DNA of 64,000 nucleotides from Ga0077548 sp035440445 (GTDB taxonomy: Bacteria; Pseudomonadota; Alphaproteobacteria; Rhizobiales; Xanthobacteraceae). The notes below the pieces were generated by a model. It worked only from the letters and a program-made list of their open reading frames with translations. It searched no databases and was not told the origin of the DNA. This document shows positions 1 through 11,024 of the stretch, piece by piece. The translations under genes were made by a program, and so were the position numbers. The first letter of the stretch is position 1, and each line of letters begins with the position of its first letter. The DNA lies in contig DAORMJ010000009.1 in the NCBI GenBank assembly GCA_035440445.1, positions 1 through 64,000 of the forward strand, written 5' to 3'.

Positions 1-1546
1 CGCGGCGCGTGGCGTGCGCTTCACCCGCGCCTATGTGCAGTCGCCGGTCTGCGGCGCATCGCGCATGAGCTTCTATACCGGCCGCTATGTCGACTCCCAC
101 GGCGCCTCGTGGAACGGATTTCCGCTGAAGGTCGGCGAACGCACGCTCGGCGATTATCTGCGGCCGCTCGGCATGGATGCGGTGCTGATCGGAAAAACGC
201 ACATGCAGGCTGACAAGGAAGGCATGGAGCGGCTCGGCATCGATCCGGAATCGATCATCGGCGTGCGTGTCGCCGAATGCGGCTTCGATCCCTATGAGCG
301 CGACGATGGTCTCCATGGCCTCGGGCCCGATGGCCGCTATGACCCGAAGCTGCCGCGCTACAACCAGTATCTCAACGACAAAGGCTATGGCGGCGACAAT
401 CCGTGGCACGACTGGGCCAACGCCGCGCAAGGCGAGGGCAATGCGCTTGCCTCGGGCTGGGCCATGAAACATGCGCGCAAGCCTGCGCGCGTTGCCGAGG
501 AAGATTCCGAGACGCCGTACATGACGCGCCGCGCGATGGATTTCATGCGCGAGGCGACAGCGCCCTGGTGCCTGCATCTTTCCTACATCAAGCCGCACTG
601 GCCTTATATCGCGCCCGAACCCTACAACACGATGTACGACTCAGGCGATCTCGTTCCTGTTGTGCGTTCGGAAGAAGAACGGGCCGACCCGCATCCGGTC
701 TATCGCGAATTCATGAAGCATCGCGTGAGCAATGTGTTTGCGCGCGACGAAGTGCGGGAAGAAGTCGTTCCGGTTTACATGGGGCTGATCAAGCAGATCG
801 ACGACCAACTCGGCGTGCTCTTCCGGTTCATGGAAGAAAACGGCTTGATGCAGAACACGATGATCGTGTTCACGTCCGATCACGGCGATTATCTCGGCGA
901 TCACTGGATGGGCGAGAAGGATCTCTTCCACGAGCCGTCCGTGAAAATTCCGCTTATCATCTACGATCCGGCCGCGCCGGATAGTGCGCGCGGCAAGGTC
1001 TGCGACGAGCTCGTCGAGTCGATCGACCTCGTGCCCACGTTTCTCGATGTGGCGGGCGGAAATTCAGGCGAACAATCGCACCGGCTTGAGGGTCGTTCGC
1101 TCCTTCCGATCCTGCAGGGCGAAACGCCGGCCAGCTGGCGGCGTTATGCGATCTCCGAATATGACTACTCGATGTTTCCGGCCGCGGTGAATCTGAACGT
1201 GGCGCCGCGCGATGCGCGGCTCTTCATGGTCGCGGACAAGCGCTGGAAATACATTCACGCCATCGGCTTCCGGCCGATGATCTACGACCTCAAGAACGAT
1301 CCGCACGAGTTTCGCGACCTCGGTGCGGATCCCGCCTATGAAGCGCAGCGCGCGGAGCTTGCCTCGGTGCTGAACAACTGGGGGCTGCGGCTCTCGCAGC
1401 GCACGACAAAATCGGAAAGCGAAATCCTCCGCGCACGCGGCAAGTCCATGCGCAAGGGTATTCTCATCGGCGTATGGGACGAGGCCGATATTCCGGAAGA
1501 ATACTGGAGCGGCTATCTCGGCGACGGGGTGCCGGGCAAGAACTAG
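1..1546 (+). CDS. Sulfatase-family hydrolase (arylsulfatase / phosphonate monoester hydrolase-like), 5' truncated by window edge
   Basis: The open frame is already running at base 2, so the true start lies left of the window; about 514 residues are visible. The nucleophile motif C-G-A-S-R (near residue 20 of the visible part) fits the sulfatase pattern C-x-(A/P)-x-R, whose Cys is converted to formylglycine. A metal-binding Asp-His-Gly sits in TSDHGDYLGDH near residue 295. Members hydrolyse sulfate esters or phosphonate mono/diesters; the alanine in place of the usual proline and the surrounding VQSPVCGASR resemble the phosphonate monoester hydrolase branch, but the substrate cannot be fixed. 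The stop overlaps the stop of the convergent IclR gene by four bases. An IclR regulator and a Bug receptor next door suggest a small catabolic cluster. Confidence 0.85.
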   Translation, partial: AARGVRFTRAYVQSPVCGASRMSFYTGRYVDSHGASWNGFPLKVGERTLGDYLRPLGMDAVLIGKTHMQADKEGMERLGIDPESIIGVRVAECGFDPYERDDGLHGLGPDGRYDPKLPRYNQYLNDKGYGGDNPWHDWANAAQGEGNALASGWAMKHARKPARVAEEDSETPYMTRRAMDFMREATAPWCLHLSYIKPHWPYIAPEPYNTMYDSGDLVPVVRSEEERADPHPVYREFMKHRVSNVFARDEVREEVVPVYMGLIKQIDDQLGVLFRFMEENGLMQNTMIVFTSDHGDYLGDHWMGEKDLFHEPSVKIPLIIYDPAAPDSARGKVCDELVESIDLVPTFLDVAGGNSGEQSHRLEGRSLLPILQGETPASWRRYAISEYDYSMFPAAVNLNVAPRDARLFMVADKRWKYIHAIGFRPMIYDLKNDPHEFRDLGADPAYEAQRAELASVLNNWGLRLSQRTTKSESEILRARGKSMRKGILIGVWDEADIPEEYWSGYLGDGVPGKN

Positions 1547-2340
1547 ATCATGGCTTCGGGTAGCTGCTGCTCGATCTCGTAGCCGATGCGGGAAGCTGCG
1601 GCTTGCGCTTTCGCCAGATAGCGCTTCACCACGGTCTGCTCGTTTAGCGCGTTGATCGTCCACACCAGGCTGATGCAGGCAATCACATTGCCGCGCATCA
1701 ACACGGGGACTGCAATGCCGTTGGTCTTGTCCTCGCCTGTCGCCCGCAAAGTGAAGCCGGGCACGCGGGTGCCGTAGCCTTTGCGGCGCGTCTCCTCGAG
1801 GATCGCAGCGACCATGGCGGGCTCATGCGCGGCGCGATCGAACGGATTCTCCGAGCGGCGAAGCTCGGCGAGAATTTTCTCGCGCTCGGGCGCACTCGAG
1901 AACGCAAGCCAGGCGCGGCCGAGCCCGGTCTGCAACATCGGCACGCGATAGCCGATGCCGGTCATGTTCACGGCATAAGGCGTCTTCTTCCGCGTGGTTT
2001 CCAGAATATGCATCATCCCGCGGTGATACACGGCAAGATCGGAAGGCCAGACGATGCGCTGGCACAGATCGTCGAGCACTTCGCCGCCGACATCGAGCAA
2101 AAGATCGTGCAGCATGGATCGCGGCGTAGTGGATTTGTGCGCGGCGCGCCGCCAGGTGCCGTCGGTGATGCGCCGCCATGCGTAGCCGTTTTCTTCCAGC
2201 GTCGAGAGAATCCGCAAGAGCGTCGGCTTCGGCAGTTTGGTTTCATGATGCAGGTCGCGCAGCGCGAGGCCATCGCTGCGCTCCAGCACTTTCAGCACGG
2301 ACAGCCCGCGCTCGAGACCACGCATGGTTTCCCTGGTCAT
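1543..2340 (-). CDS. IclR-family transcriptional regulator
   Basis: This is a 265-residue protein, a usual length for IclR regulators. The N-terminal winged helix-turn-helix is visible at about residues 8-60 (LERGLSVLKVLE, then LPKPTLLRILSTLEENGY). The C-terminal IclR effector domain follows, with the conserved region around GYGTRVPGF and the Ala/Gly-rich dimer surface. It probably controls the divergent Bug/TctC gene and possibly the sulfatase convergent with it, responding to a small organic acid, but the ligand is unknown. The start ATG at 2340 has a purine-rich GGGGAGAATG upstream on the minus strand. Confidence 0.88.
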   Translation of the reverse strand: MTRETMRGLERGLSVLKVLERSDGLALRDLHHETKLPKPTLLRILSTLEENGYAWRRITDGTWRRAAHKSTTPRSMLHDLLLDVGGEVLDDLCQRIVWPSDLAVYHRGMMHILETTRKKTPYAVNMTGIGYRVPMLQTGLGRAWLAFSSAPEREKILAELRRSENPFDRAAHEPAMVAAILEETRRKGYGTRVPGFTLRATGEDKTNGIAVPVLMRGNVIACISLVWTINALNEQTVVKRYLAKAQAAASRIGYEIEQQLPEAMI

Positions 2341-2497
2341 GCTTTCATTCTCCCCGCACCGATCTTGACCGGCGAACGGCTTGCCCGCAACGTTCCGGCA
2401 GCCGGAACGCGTGGAATTTCATTTCCATGCTGCGGCAAGTCCTGTGGCCTGATCCGCGGAACAGCAAAAACAGAAAAGCGCTTTTAGGGAGGGAAGG

Positions 2498-3469
2498 ATG
2501 GATAGACGGGGAATTTTGTGCGCTGCGTTAGCGGCCGCAGTCGGTTTTGCGGTGATGCCGGCGACGGCACAACTCGCCGAGAAGCCGGTGCGCATCGTGT
2601 TTCCGTATGCGGCGGGCGGAAACGGTGACGCGCTTTCGCGTCTCATCGCCGAGGAATTGCGCAAGGCCATCAACCGGCCTGTTGTCGTCGAAAACAAGAC
2701 CGGCGCGGCAGGACGGCTCGGCGTTCTGGAAGTGGTGAAAGCCGAAAAGACCGGCGACACCATCCTGATCACGCCGATCGCGCCGCCTGCAGTGCATCAG
2801 CACGTCTTCACCGATCTGCCCTATAATCCCGACAAGGATCTCGTGCCGATCACGCAGATCTGCAAATTCGAATTTGCGATCGCGGTCGGTCCCGAGGTGC
2901 CTGCGAAGACGCTGAAAGAGCTTGTGGCCTGGATGAAAGCCAATCCGGGCAAGGCGAGCTTCGGCACGCCGGGCGCAGGTGCATTGCCGCACTTCTTCGG
3001 CATCCTGTTCGGGAAAGCCGTTGGCATCGACTTCGTGCATGTGGGTTATCGCGGCTCCGCGCCCGCGATTGTGGACCTGCTCGCCGGCCAGATTCCGATC
3101 GTGGTCACGACGACGAGCGATCTTCTTGCGCAGCACAAAGCCGGCAAGATCCGCATTCTCGCGACGTCCGATGACAAGCGCTCGCCGCTCGTGCCCGACG
3201 TGCCGACCTTCAAGGAGTCCGGCTACGATATCGTCGGTGGCGCGTGGTACGCGGCCTATGCGCCTGCGGGCACTCCCGCAGATGTGATCAACCGCTACGC
3301 GAAGATCATCGCCGAAGCGGTGCAAAAGCCGGAGATGAAGGAGCGTCTGCTCGGTCTCGGTCTTTATTCCACCGGCACGACGCCAGAGGAATTCGCGAAG
3401 ATCCACAAGGCGGACTCCGCATTCTGGGGTGAGGCGGTCAAAATCTCCGGGTTCAAACCGGGCAAGTAA
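2498..3469 (+). CDS. Bug/TctC-family tripartite tricarboxylate transporter receptor
   Basis: This 323-residue periplasmic solute-binding protein has a signal peptide at residues 1-26 ending in ATAQ. The family hallmark PVRIVFPYAAGG follows, and further Bug signatures are GYRGSAPAIVDLLAGQI and PDVPTFKESGYD. A strong ribosome site (GGGAGGGAAGG) ends 3 bases before the ATG. The family captures carboxylates for TctAB permeases, but no tctA or tctB lies nearby, so this is an orphan receptor as is common in alpha- and betaproteobacteria. It is divergent from the IclR gene, which likely regulates it. Confidence 0.9.
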   Translation: MDRRGILCAALAAAVGFAVMPATAQLAEKPVRIVFPYAAGGNGDALSRLIAEELRKAINRPVVVENKTGAAGRLGVLEVVKAEKTGDTILITPIAPPAVHQHVFTDLPYNPDKDLVPITQICKFEFAIAVGPEVPAKTLKELVAWMKANPGKASFGTPGAGALPHFFGILFGKAVGIDFVHVGYRGSAPAIVDLLAGQIPIVVTTTSDLLAQHKAGKIRILATSDDKRSPLVPDVPTFKESGYDIVGGAWYAAYAPAGTPADVINRYAKIIAEAVQKPEMKERLLGLGLYSTGTTPEEFAKIHKADSAFWGEAVKISGFKPGK

Positions 3470-3498
3470 GCGCTTCTGCGGCGGCTCGCCGCAATACC

Positions 3499-3525
3499 GC
3501 GGTTCGCCGACCGCACGCGTTTTTT
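3499..3525 (+). terminator. Possible weak rho-independent terminator after the Bug gene
   Basis: A short stem GCGGT/ACCGC with a 6-base loop is followed after ACGCG by six T residues (3520-3525). The stem is weak, and a longer stem GCGCGGGCG/CGCCCGCGC lies at 3529-3558 without a T run. Confidence 0.35.
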
Positions 3526-3593
3526 ACTGCGCGGGCGGTTGGCGATGCGCGCCCGCGCGGGGTAGAACCCACCACTCATGAATCGGAGTGGAG

Positions 3594-3998
3594 ATGCAGC
3601 GGGTAGTTCTTGCGGGGATTTTTATCGTAACGATCTTTGCCGGTAATCATGCCGACGCCTCCGAGCGACGGCAGAAGCAGCTCGAGAACATGCTGAAGCG
3701 GCTCGATCCGGCGACGCGGCTTGAGCAGGTTTGCGATGTCGCCGCGATGTCGCATATCGGCCGCGATCACAAGGAATTCCGCATCGACCGCTCGGTGGTC
3801 AGCGCGCTCGCGGAGCCGAGCGTCAAGGGAAACACGCTGACGGGAAAGGGCGGGGCCTTCCGCTCCAGAGGCAAGTGGTATCAGTATTCCTTCACCTGCC
3901 AGGCGACGCCGGAACGGCTACGCGTACTTTCCTTTCAGTATAAGATCGGCAGTGAAATCCCCGAGGCGCAGTGGTCGCAACACGGGCTCTATCAATAA
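3594..3998 (+). CDS. DUF930 domain-containing exported protein
   Basis: This is a 134-residue protein with a signal peptide at residues 1-22. The DUF930 pattern is LDPATRLEQVCDVAAMSHI followed by a basic middle section and a paired cysteine further on (FTCQ). DUF930 proteins are of unknown function and are mainly found in Hyphomicrobiales. I chose the ATG at 3594 because GGAG lies 5 bases before it; an in-frame GTG at 3588 would overlap that site. Confidence 0.75.
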   Translation: MQRVVLAGIFIVTIFAGNHADASERRQKQLENMLKRLDPATRLEQVCDVAAMSHIGRDHKEFRIDRSVVSALAEPSVKGNTLTGKGGAFRSRGKWYQYSFTCQATPERLRVLSFQYKIGSEIPEAQWSQHGLYQ

Positions 3999-4009
3999 GG
4001 AAGACTGAA

Positions 4010-4195
4010 ATGCCTGAAGTCATCGTTCACGCCGCTGCCGGACGCACGCCGGAGCAGAAGAAGAAACTAATGCTCGCGATCACCGATGCGGTCGTGCAGG
4101 AATTCGGCGTTCCGAAAGAGGTGGTGACCGTGACGATCGTGGAATCGCCGAAAGAGCTGAAGATGAAAGCCGGCGTGCTGTTCAGCGAGCGCTAG
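4010..4195 (+). CDS. 4-oxalocrotonate tautomerase family protein
   Basis: This is a 61-residue protein. After removal of Met the N-terminal Pro (MPEVIVHAAAGRTPEQKK) is the catalytic base of the tautomerase superfamily. The length and the pattern of a helix followed by VTVTIVESP match the 4-OT subunit, which works as a hexamer on dienol/keto substrates. The start is set by AAGGAAG 7 bases upstream and by the need for Pro at position 2. It lies 11 bases after the DUF930 gene, so the two may be co-transcribed. Confidence 0.88.
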   Translation: MPEVIVHAAAGRTPEQKKKLMLAITDAVVQEFGVPKEVVTVTIVESPKELKMKAGVLFSER

Positions 4196-4226
4196 ACGTT
4201 TCTCCGGCTACACGTGAAGTCATGCT

Positions 4227-4769
4227 TCACGCGGCTTCGCGTTCCATCTCCGCCTTGGCGCTTTCGAGCGAAGCCTGCATGTTCTCGCGCACCTTCGCCA
4301 TGACCCACCAGACCAAGAGATTGTAGGGATAGCGGATCTTGCCGCGGTAGGTGTTCCTGATCCGGGTCTGCTGCGGAGAAATTTCCTCGATCTCCGTGAC
4401 AAGCGGATCGGCCGACTGAAACGGCCAGGCAAAGCGGATTTCGATTTCGATGCGCTTGCCATCTTCCAGCGCCCGGATCTCCTGCTCGCCTTTGCCGACG
4501 TTCCGGTCCTTGCTCTCCCACGCGAGGATCGCGCCTGTCGTGCCGTCCATGCCGCGGTATTCGGTGTTGATAGTCGGATCGCTGCGCATATAGGTGCTGT
4601 AGCGCTCCTGGTTCTTCAGGAGCTTCATGAAATCGAAGACCTCGCGCGCGGGCCGCGCCACGATGATGTCGCGCGAGATCGCGTATTTGCGGGGCAGGAA
4701 CAGCCCGACAACATAGGGAAACAGCGCAATCGCGAGGAACGTATAGAAGACGGTGTAGAGCCACTGCAT
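4227..4769 (-). CDS. SRPBCC-family protein with N-terminal membrane segment
   Basis: This 180-residue protein has an N-terminal transmembrane helix (about residues 5-26, YTVFYTFLAIALFPYVVGLF). A START/SRPBCC-like fold follows, with the typical IIVARPAREVFDFMKLLKN opening and the final long helix (VMAKVRENMQASLESAK). Such proteins bind hydrophobic ligands; the exact role is unknown. It is convergent with the tautomerase gene and separate from the downstream ArsR-AHSA1 pair. Confidence 0.7.
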   Translation of the reverse strand: MQWLYTVFYTFLAIALFPYVVGLFLPRKYAISRDIIVARPAREVFDFMKLLKNQERYSTYMRSDPTINTEYRGMDGTTGAILAWESKDRNVGKGEQEIRALEDGKRIEIEIRFAWPFQSADPLVTEIEEISPQQTRIRNTYRGKIRYPYNLLVWWVMAKVRENMQASLESAKAEMEREAA

Positions 4770-4854
4770 TTCGCGTCACGCCTTCGGCTTATTGATCTCG
4801 TGCACCCATTATGAAGTGGCGGCAGTCTTCGTCAAAGACTGCCGGTGAGATTGC

Positions 4855-5394
4855 TCACTTCGCGAGCTTTTCGCCGTAGTGCCGGTGCAGTTCCTGCCAT
4901 AGCGCCCAGAAATCGGTGTCGGTGCGATTGTTGAGCCGGTCGGCGAGGAGCGCGAGATGTGCGTGCCAGCCCGGCGCGACGTTCGCGAGATCGTTTGCGG
5001 TGAGCTTGCGGTGGGTGAGGGTGAGCAGCACTTCGCCACTCGCCTGTTCGGTGAGTTCGTAGGTCACCTCCGAATGCTCGCCGAAGGTCATGGTCAAAAG
5101 CCTCGGCGCATCGACCTTCAAAATCTCGCCATCCCAGTGATGACCCTCGTCATGCATCTTGCGGAATTGCTCGGGCGGCTCGGTGCCGGGTTTGGAGATG
5201 TGTTTGTGCTGGAACACGAGATGCGCTTTGCCGCCGTCGTGCAGTTCGTATTCGCCGGCAGCGAACCACTGCTTGCGCTTCTCGGATTGCGTAAGATAGG
5301 CCCAGATGCGTTCGATAGGGCCGGGGAGCAGGCGTTCGAAGCGAATGGTGCTCGGGTCGAGCAACACGCCATTCTTGTCGAGCAGCGCAGGCAT
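4855..5394 (-). CDS. AHSA1/SRPBCC-domain protein coupled to ArsR regulator
   Basis: This 179-residue protein has an activator-of-Hsp90-like SRPBCC fold: FERLLPGPIERIWAYLT opens the domain, and WFAAGEYELHDGGKAHL and LTLTHRKLTANDLANVAPGW are typical of the family. The ATG shares one base with the TGA of the ArsR gene (TGATG), implying translational coupling. ArsR plus AHSA1 pairs are widespread in soil bacteria; the SRPBCC partner is thought to bind or process a small hydrophobic ligand. A longer in-frame start inside the ArsR gene is rejected. Confidence 0.85.
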   Translation of the reverse strand: MPALLDKNGVLLDPSTIRFERLLPGPIERIWAYLTQSEKRKQWFAAGEYELHDGGKAHLVFQHKHISKPGTEPPEQFRKMHDEGHHWDGEILKVDAPRLLTMTFGEHSEVTYELTEQASGEVLLTLTHRKLTANDLANVAPGWHAHLALLADRLNNRTDTDFWALWQELHRHYGEKLAK

Positions 5395-5717
5395 CACTTT
5401 TTTCCTTTCGCTTTGTCTTCGTCGCGGAGAATTTTTTCCAGTTCGTCGAGATTGCGCATCCAGTAGCGGCGGATGCGGCTGAGCCATTCGTCCATCTCCT
5501 CGAAGCCGTCGCGGTTCAGCGAATAGAGACGGCGCTGCGCGTCGGCCCGCACGTTCACGAGCTTCGCGTCCTTCAACACTTTCAGGTGCTGCGAGACGGC
5601 AGGCGCGCTCATCGCGAAGTTCGAGGCGATGCTGCCAGCGGGAAGCTCGTTCCCCGCGAGCATTTCGACGATCGCGCGGCGGGTCGGGTCGGAAAGAGCA
5701 GCAATGGCGTGGTCCAT
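5394..5717 (-). CDS. ArsR-family winged-helix regulator (metal-ligand cysteines absent)
   Basis: This 107-residue protein has the ArsR winged helix: ALSDPTRRAIVEMLAGNEL, then the recognition helix MSAPAVSQHLKVLKDAKLV and the wing VRADAQRRLYSLN. No cysteine pair is present in the helix, so it is not a metal sensor of the ArsR/SmtB type and is nearer to the SdpR-like members found with AHSA1 partners. It starts the two-gene operon and probably represses it through the AT-rich palindrome just upstream. Confidence 0.88.
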   Translation of the reverse strand: MDHAIAALSDPTRRAIVEMLAGNELPAGSIASNFAMSAPAVSQHLKVLKDAKLVNVRADAQRRLYSLNRDGFEEMDEWLSRIRRYWMRNLDELEKILRDEDKAKGKK

Positions 5718-5723
5718 GCTGCT

Positions 5724-5762
5724 TTATATAAGCAACAACTTAATTAAGTCAATAATTATTTA
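5724..5762. promoter_or_regulatory. Likely ArsR operator/promoter region
   Basis: Immediately upstream of the ArsR start lies an unusually AT-rich block containing the perfect 12-base palindrome ACTTAATTAAGT (5738-5749) and an AAGCAAC half-site. ArsR-type proteins bind such AT-rich dyads over their own promoter. This is inferred from position only. Confidence 0.45.
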
Positions 5763-5927
5763 TGAGTGGCTTTGCGCGCTCGTCACGGCAGGGCATGACG
5801 CGGTGGGCGGCAGCGATGTCCACAGGCGGAACAGGAAAATCCAAATAATTTGGATTACCGGTGCCGGCATCCCTACATTCCCGGTCGGGCGGGACGATCC
5901 CGCTATCGCAACCTTAGCCAGCAACTC

Positions 5928-7841
5928 ATGCGCTTCCCGCCGTCATTCATCGACGAGATCAAGGCCCGTCTTCCGGTTTCGGAAGTCGTGCGCCGCCGCG
6001 TCGCGTTGAAGAAGGCAGGCCGGGAGTGGAAGGGGCTTTCGCCCTTCAATCAGGAGAAGACGCCGTCCTTCTTTGTGAACGATCACAAGCAGGCGTGGTT
6101 CGATTTCTCTTCCGGAAAGAACGGCTCGATCTTCGACTTCGTCATGATGACCGAGGGTTTGAGCTTTCCCGAAGCGGTCGAGCGGTTAGCGGCCATGGCC
6201 GGCGTGCCGATGCCGGTTGTTTCTCCCGACATGGAGCGGCAGGAGCAGCGCCGCCGCACGCTGCACGACGTCATGGAGCTTGCCGCGAAGTTTTTCGAGG
6301 AAAGTCTGCAGTCGCGCATCGGCGCGCGGGCGCGCGGCTATCTCAACGATCGCGGACTGACGCCAGCAATCCAGTCGCGCTTTCGCATGGGTTATGCGCC
6401 TGCCGAACGCTTCGCGCTGAAAGAATATCTCGGCAACAAGGGCGTTTCGGTCGGCGACATGATCGAGACCGGGCTCGTGATCCATGGCGACGACATTCCG
6501 GTGCCATACGATCGCTTCCGCGAGCGCGTGATGTTTCCGATCGCGGATTTCAGAAACCGCATTGTCGGCTTCGGCGGCCGCGCGCTCTCTCCCGATGCGC
6601 AGGCGAAATATCTGAACTCGCCCGAGACTTCGCTCTTTCACAAAGGCAGCCTGCTTTACAACGGCGCGAATGCGCGAACGGCGACGCAGAAGGGCCAGCC
6701 GCTGATCGTGGTCGAAGGCTATGTCGATGCGATCGCGATGGCCGTCGCCGGTTTCGAAGGCGCGGTGGCGCCCCTCGGCACCGCGCTCACCGAAGAGCAG
6801 CTTGGCCTGTGCTGGCGCATGGTGGATGAGCCGATCCTCTGCTTCGATGGCGATAACGCGGGCAAGCGCGCCGCCTATCGTGCGGTCGAGCTTGCGCTGC
6901 CTTTCATCGCGCCGGGTAAGTCGCTGCGCTTTGCAACACTGCCCGAAGGCAAGGACCCCGACGATCTCATTCGTTCGAGTGGCGCGGAAGCCATGCAGGA
7001 CGTGCTGAACGGCGCGCGTCCGCTGGTCGAGATGTTGTGGCTGCGCGAAATCGAGCAGGCGCGGCTCGATACGCCGGAGCAGCGCGCAGCACTCGAAAAG
7101 CGCATCGGCGAGCTCCTGCAACAGATCAAGGACGAGACGGTGCGGCGCTATTATCGGGACGACTTCCGCTCCCGGCTCTCGCGGCTCTTTTCGCCCGAGA
7201 CCCAGCGCGCGCCGGTGCAGCGGCGGGAGGCGAGGGAATTCCGCCCGCGCCAGCCGGGCCGTCCCTACCCGTCGCGGGTGGTCTCGACCCGCTCGCCGAA
7301 TCTGGCCAACAGCGCAATTTTACGGGGGCATCATGCCGCAGTGCCCCCGCGGGAAGTGCTGATCCTGCTCGCGGTCCTGAACCACCCCTGGCTCCTGCAG
7401 GACCACGCCGAAGAGTTCGCGGAACTGGAACTCGCACATGGCGATGCCGTCACCTTGCGCAAGGCCATTCTGGAGGCGGCGGCGAGAGCCGATATTTCGG
7501 ATGCTTCCGGCTTCGCCCGCCTGCTGGACGATGCGGGGGCCGGTCCCGCCCGGACACGCATGGAACGTGCCATTTCGCATGGCGCAGACTGGGAAATTCG
7601 CCCGGAATCAGCCTCGGAGGACGTTCTGGCCTGGTGGCACCAAATCGTGAGCTTGCATCGGCGGAAGCGCACGCTATCTAGAGAGCTGCGGGAGGCTGAA
7701 CGCGCGTTTGGCGCGGAGCCGACCGAGGCCAACCAAGCCCGGCTACTGGACCTTCAAGAGCGGCTCGCGATCCTGGACGGGACGGAGGCTCTGATCGAAG
7801 GCTTCGGAGCGCAGTCAGGCCGACCGGCGCGTACAATGTAG
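5928..7841 (+). CDS. dnaG: DNA primase DnaG (zinc-finger cysteines missing)
   Basis: This 637-residue primase makes RNA primers at the replication fork with DnaB. The N-terminal region (residues 5-85) aligns with the CHC2 zinc-binding domain by its PFNQEKTPSFFVND core, but no Cys or His ligand is left (LSPFN and FDFSSGK replace the usual CPFH and CFGCG). The catalytic TOPRIM fold is intact at about residues 258-340: VVEGYVDAIAMAVAG with the Glu, and CFDGDNAGKRAA with the DxD-type acidic pair. A C-terminal DnaB-interaction region follows. The start ATG at 5928 gives the standard FPPSFIDEIKARLP opening; the frame is open upstream to 5850 but that segment is unlike the family. rpoD follows directly, the classical macromolecular-synthesis order. 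Confidence 0.95.
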   Translation: MRFPPSFIDEIKARLPVSEVVRRRVALKKAGREWKGLSPFNQEKTPSFFVNDHKQAWFDFSSGKNGSIFDFVMMTEGLSFPEAVERLAAMAGVPMPVVSPDMERQEQRRRTLHDVMELAAKFFEESLQSRIGARARGYLNDRGLTPAIQSRFRMGYAPAERFALKEYLGNKGVSVGDMIETGLVIHGDDIPVPYDRFRERVMFPIADFRNRIVGFGGRALSPDAQAKYLNSPETSLFHKGSLLYNGANARTATQKGQPLIVVEGYVDAIAMAVAGFEGAVAPLGTALTEEQLGLCWRMVDEPILCFDGDNAGKRAAYRAVELALPFIAPGKSLRFATLPEGKDPDDLIRSSGAEAMQDVLNGARPLVEMLWLREIEQARLDTPEQRAALEKRIGELLQQIKDETVRRYYRDDFRSRLSRLFSPETQRAPVQRREAREFRPRQPGRPYPSRVVSTRSPNLANSAILRGHHAAVPPREVLILLAVLNHPWLLQDHAEEFAELELAHGDAVTLRKAILEAAARADISDASGFARLLDDAGAGPARTRMERAISHGADWEIRPESASEDVLAWWHQIVSLHRRKRTLSRELREAERAFGAEPTEANQARLLDLQERLAILDGTEALIEGFGAQSGRPARTM

Positions 7842-7894
7842 AAACTGGCAGGCTGATTCGGTTTTCCGGCAGCCTGGAACAGAAGGGTTTGCTC

Positions 7895-10404
<2,510 letters not shown>

Positions 10405-10428
10405 AAACGCGAGCGAAACGAAAACAAA

Positions 10429-10455
10429 AGCCCCGCTATTTCGCGGGGCTTTTTT
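10429..10455. terminator. Bidirectional rho-independent terminator
   Basis: The perfect stem AGCCCCGC/GCGGGGCT with a 6-base loop has an A-rich left flank and a run of Ts on the right. It lies between the convergent rpoD and the membrane-protein gene and can end transcription in both directions. Confidence 0.9.
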
Positions 10456-10463
10456 GTTTGCAG

Positions 10464-10913
10464 CTAGCGGAAGAGCCTGCGCAGCCGCCAGACGGCGAAG
10501 CCTGCGAAGATCGCCCAGACCAGCACCGCGCCGGACACGAAGGCGAACTGCCGACCCGTGTTACCCGGCTCTCCCGGATTGAACGCGACCCAGGTCGCGA
10601 CGGTCGCGAGCAGCGCGATGATGGCAAGACCGAGGATGATCTGTGCCGCGCGGAGCGCGAGGGGCGCGTCCGCGCCGAGACTGCCGTCGCGTCCCGCTTT
10701 CACGCCGAAGAAGATGCCGCCGATCGCGCTCATACCCATGCTCGCCGCGGCGCAGAGGAACGCCGCACCTGCGGCGATCAGCACCCAGCCCGGTGCTGCG
10801 TTCACGCTGCGGCCGAACTGTCCGAGCCCGGCAAAGACAATATAAATCCCGATCGCGGCGATCAGCGCCACGAACACAAGTCCGATCAGATTGCCTTTGG
10901 TCTCGTCCGGCAT
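10464..10913 (-). CDS. Four-helix membrane protein of unknown function
   Basis: This 149-residue protein has four predicted membrane segments: about residues 9-30 (IGLVFVALIAAIGIYIVFAG), 43-65 (WVLIAAGAAFLCAAAS), 90-111 (IILGLAIIALLATVATWVAF) and 123-143. There is no catalytic motif and I do not recognise the family. It is convergent with rpoD and shares its terminator. Confidence 0.75.
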   Translation of the reverse strand: MPDETKGNLIGLVFVALIAAIGIYIVFAGLGQFGRSVNAAPGWVLIAAGAAFLCAAASMGMSAIGGIFFGVKAGRDGSLGADAPLALRAAQIILGLAIIALLATVATWVAFNPGEPGNTGRQFAFVSGAVLVWAIFAGFAVWRLRRLFR

Positions 10914-11024
10914 GGGCGCAGGCTAGACCTGCGCCGGTTTCGAATTTCTTGCGCCATTCGCAGAAATGGAACTTCCCGCTCCCCTTGCGGTTAACGCCCG
11001 AACCTTTCGCAAACGGGCTTTCTG

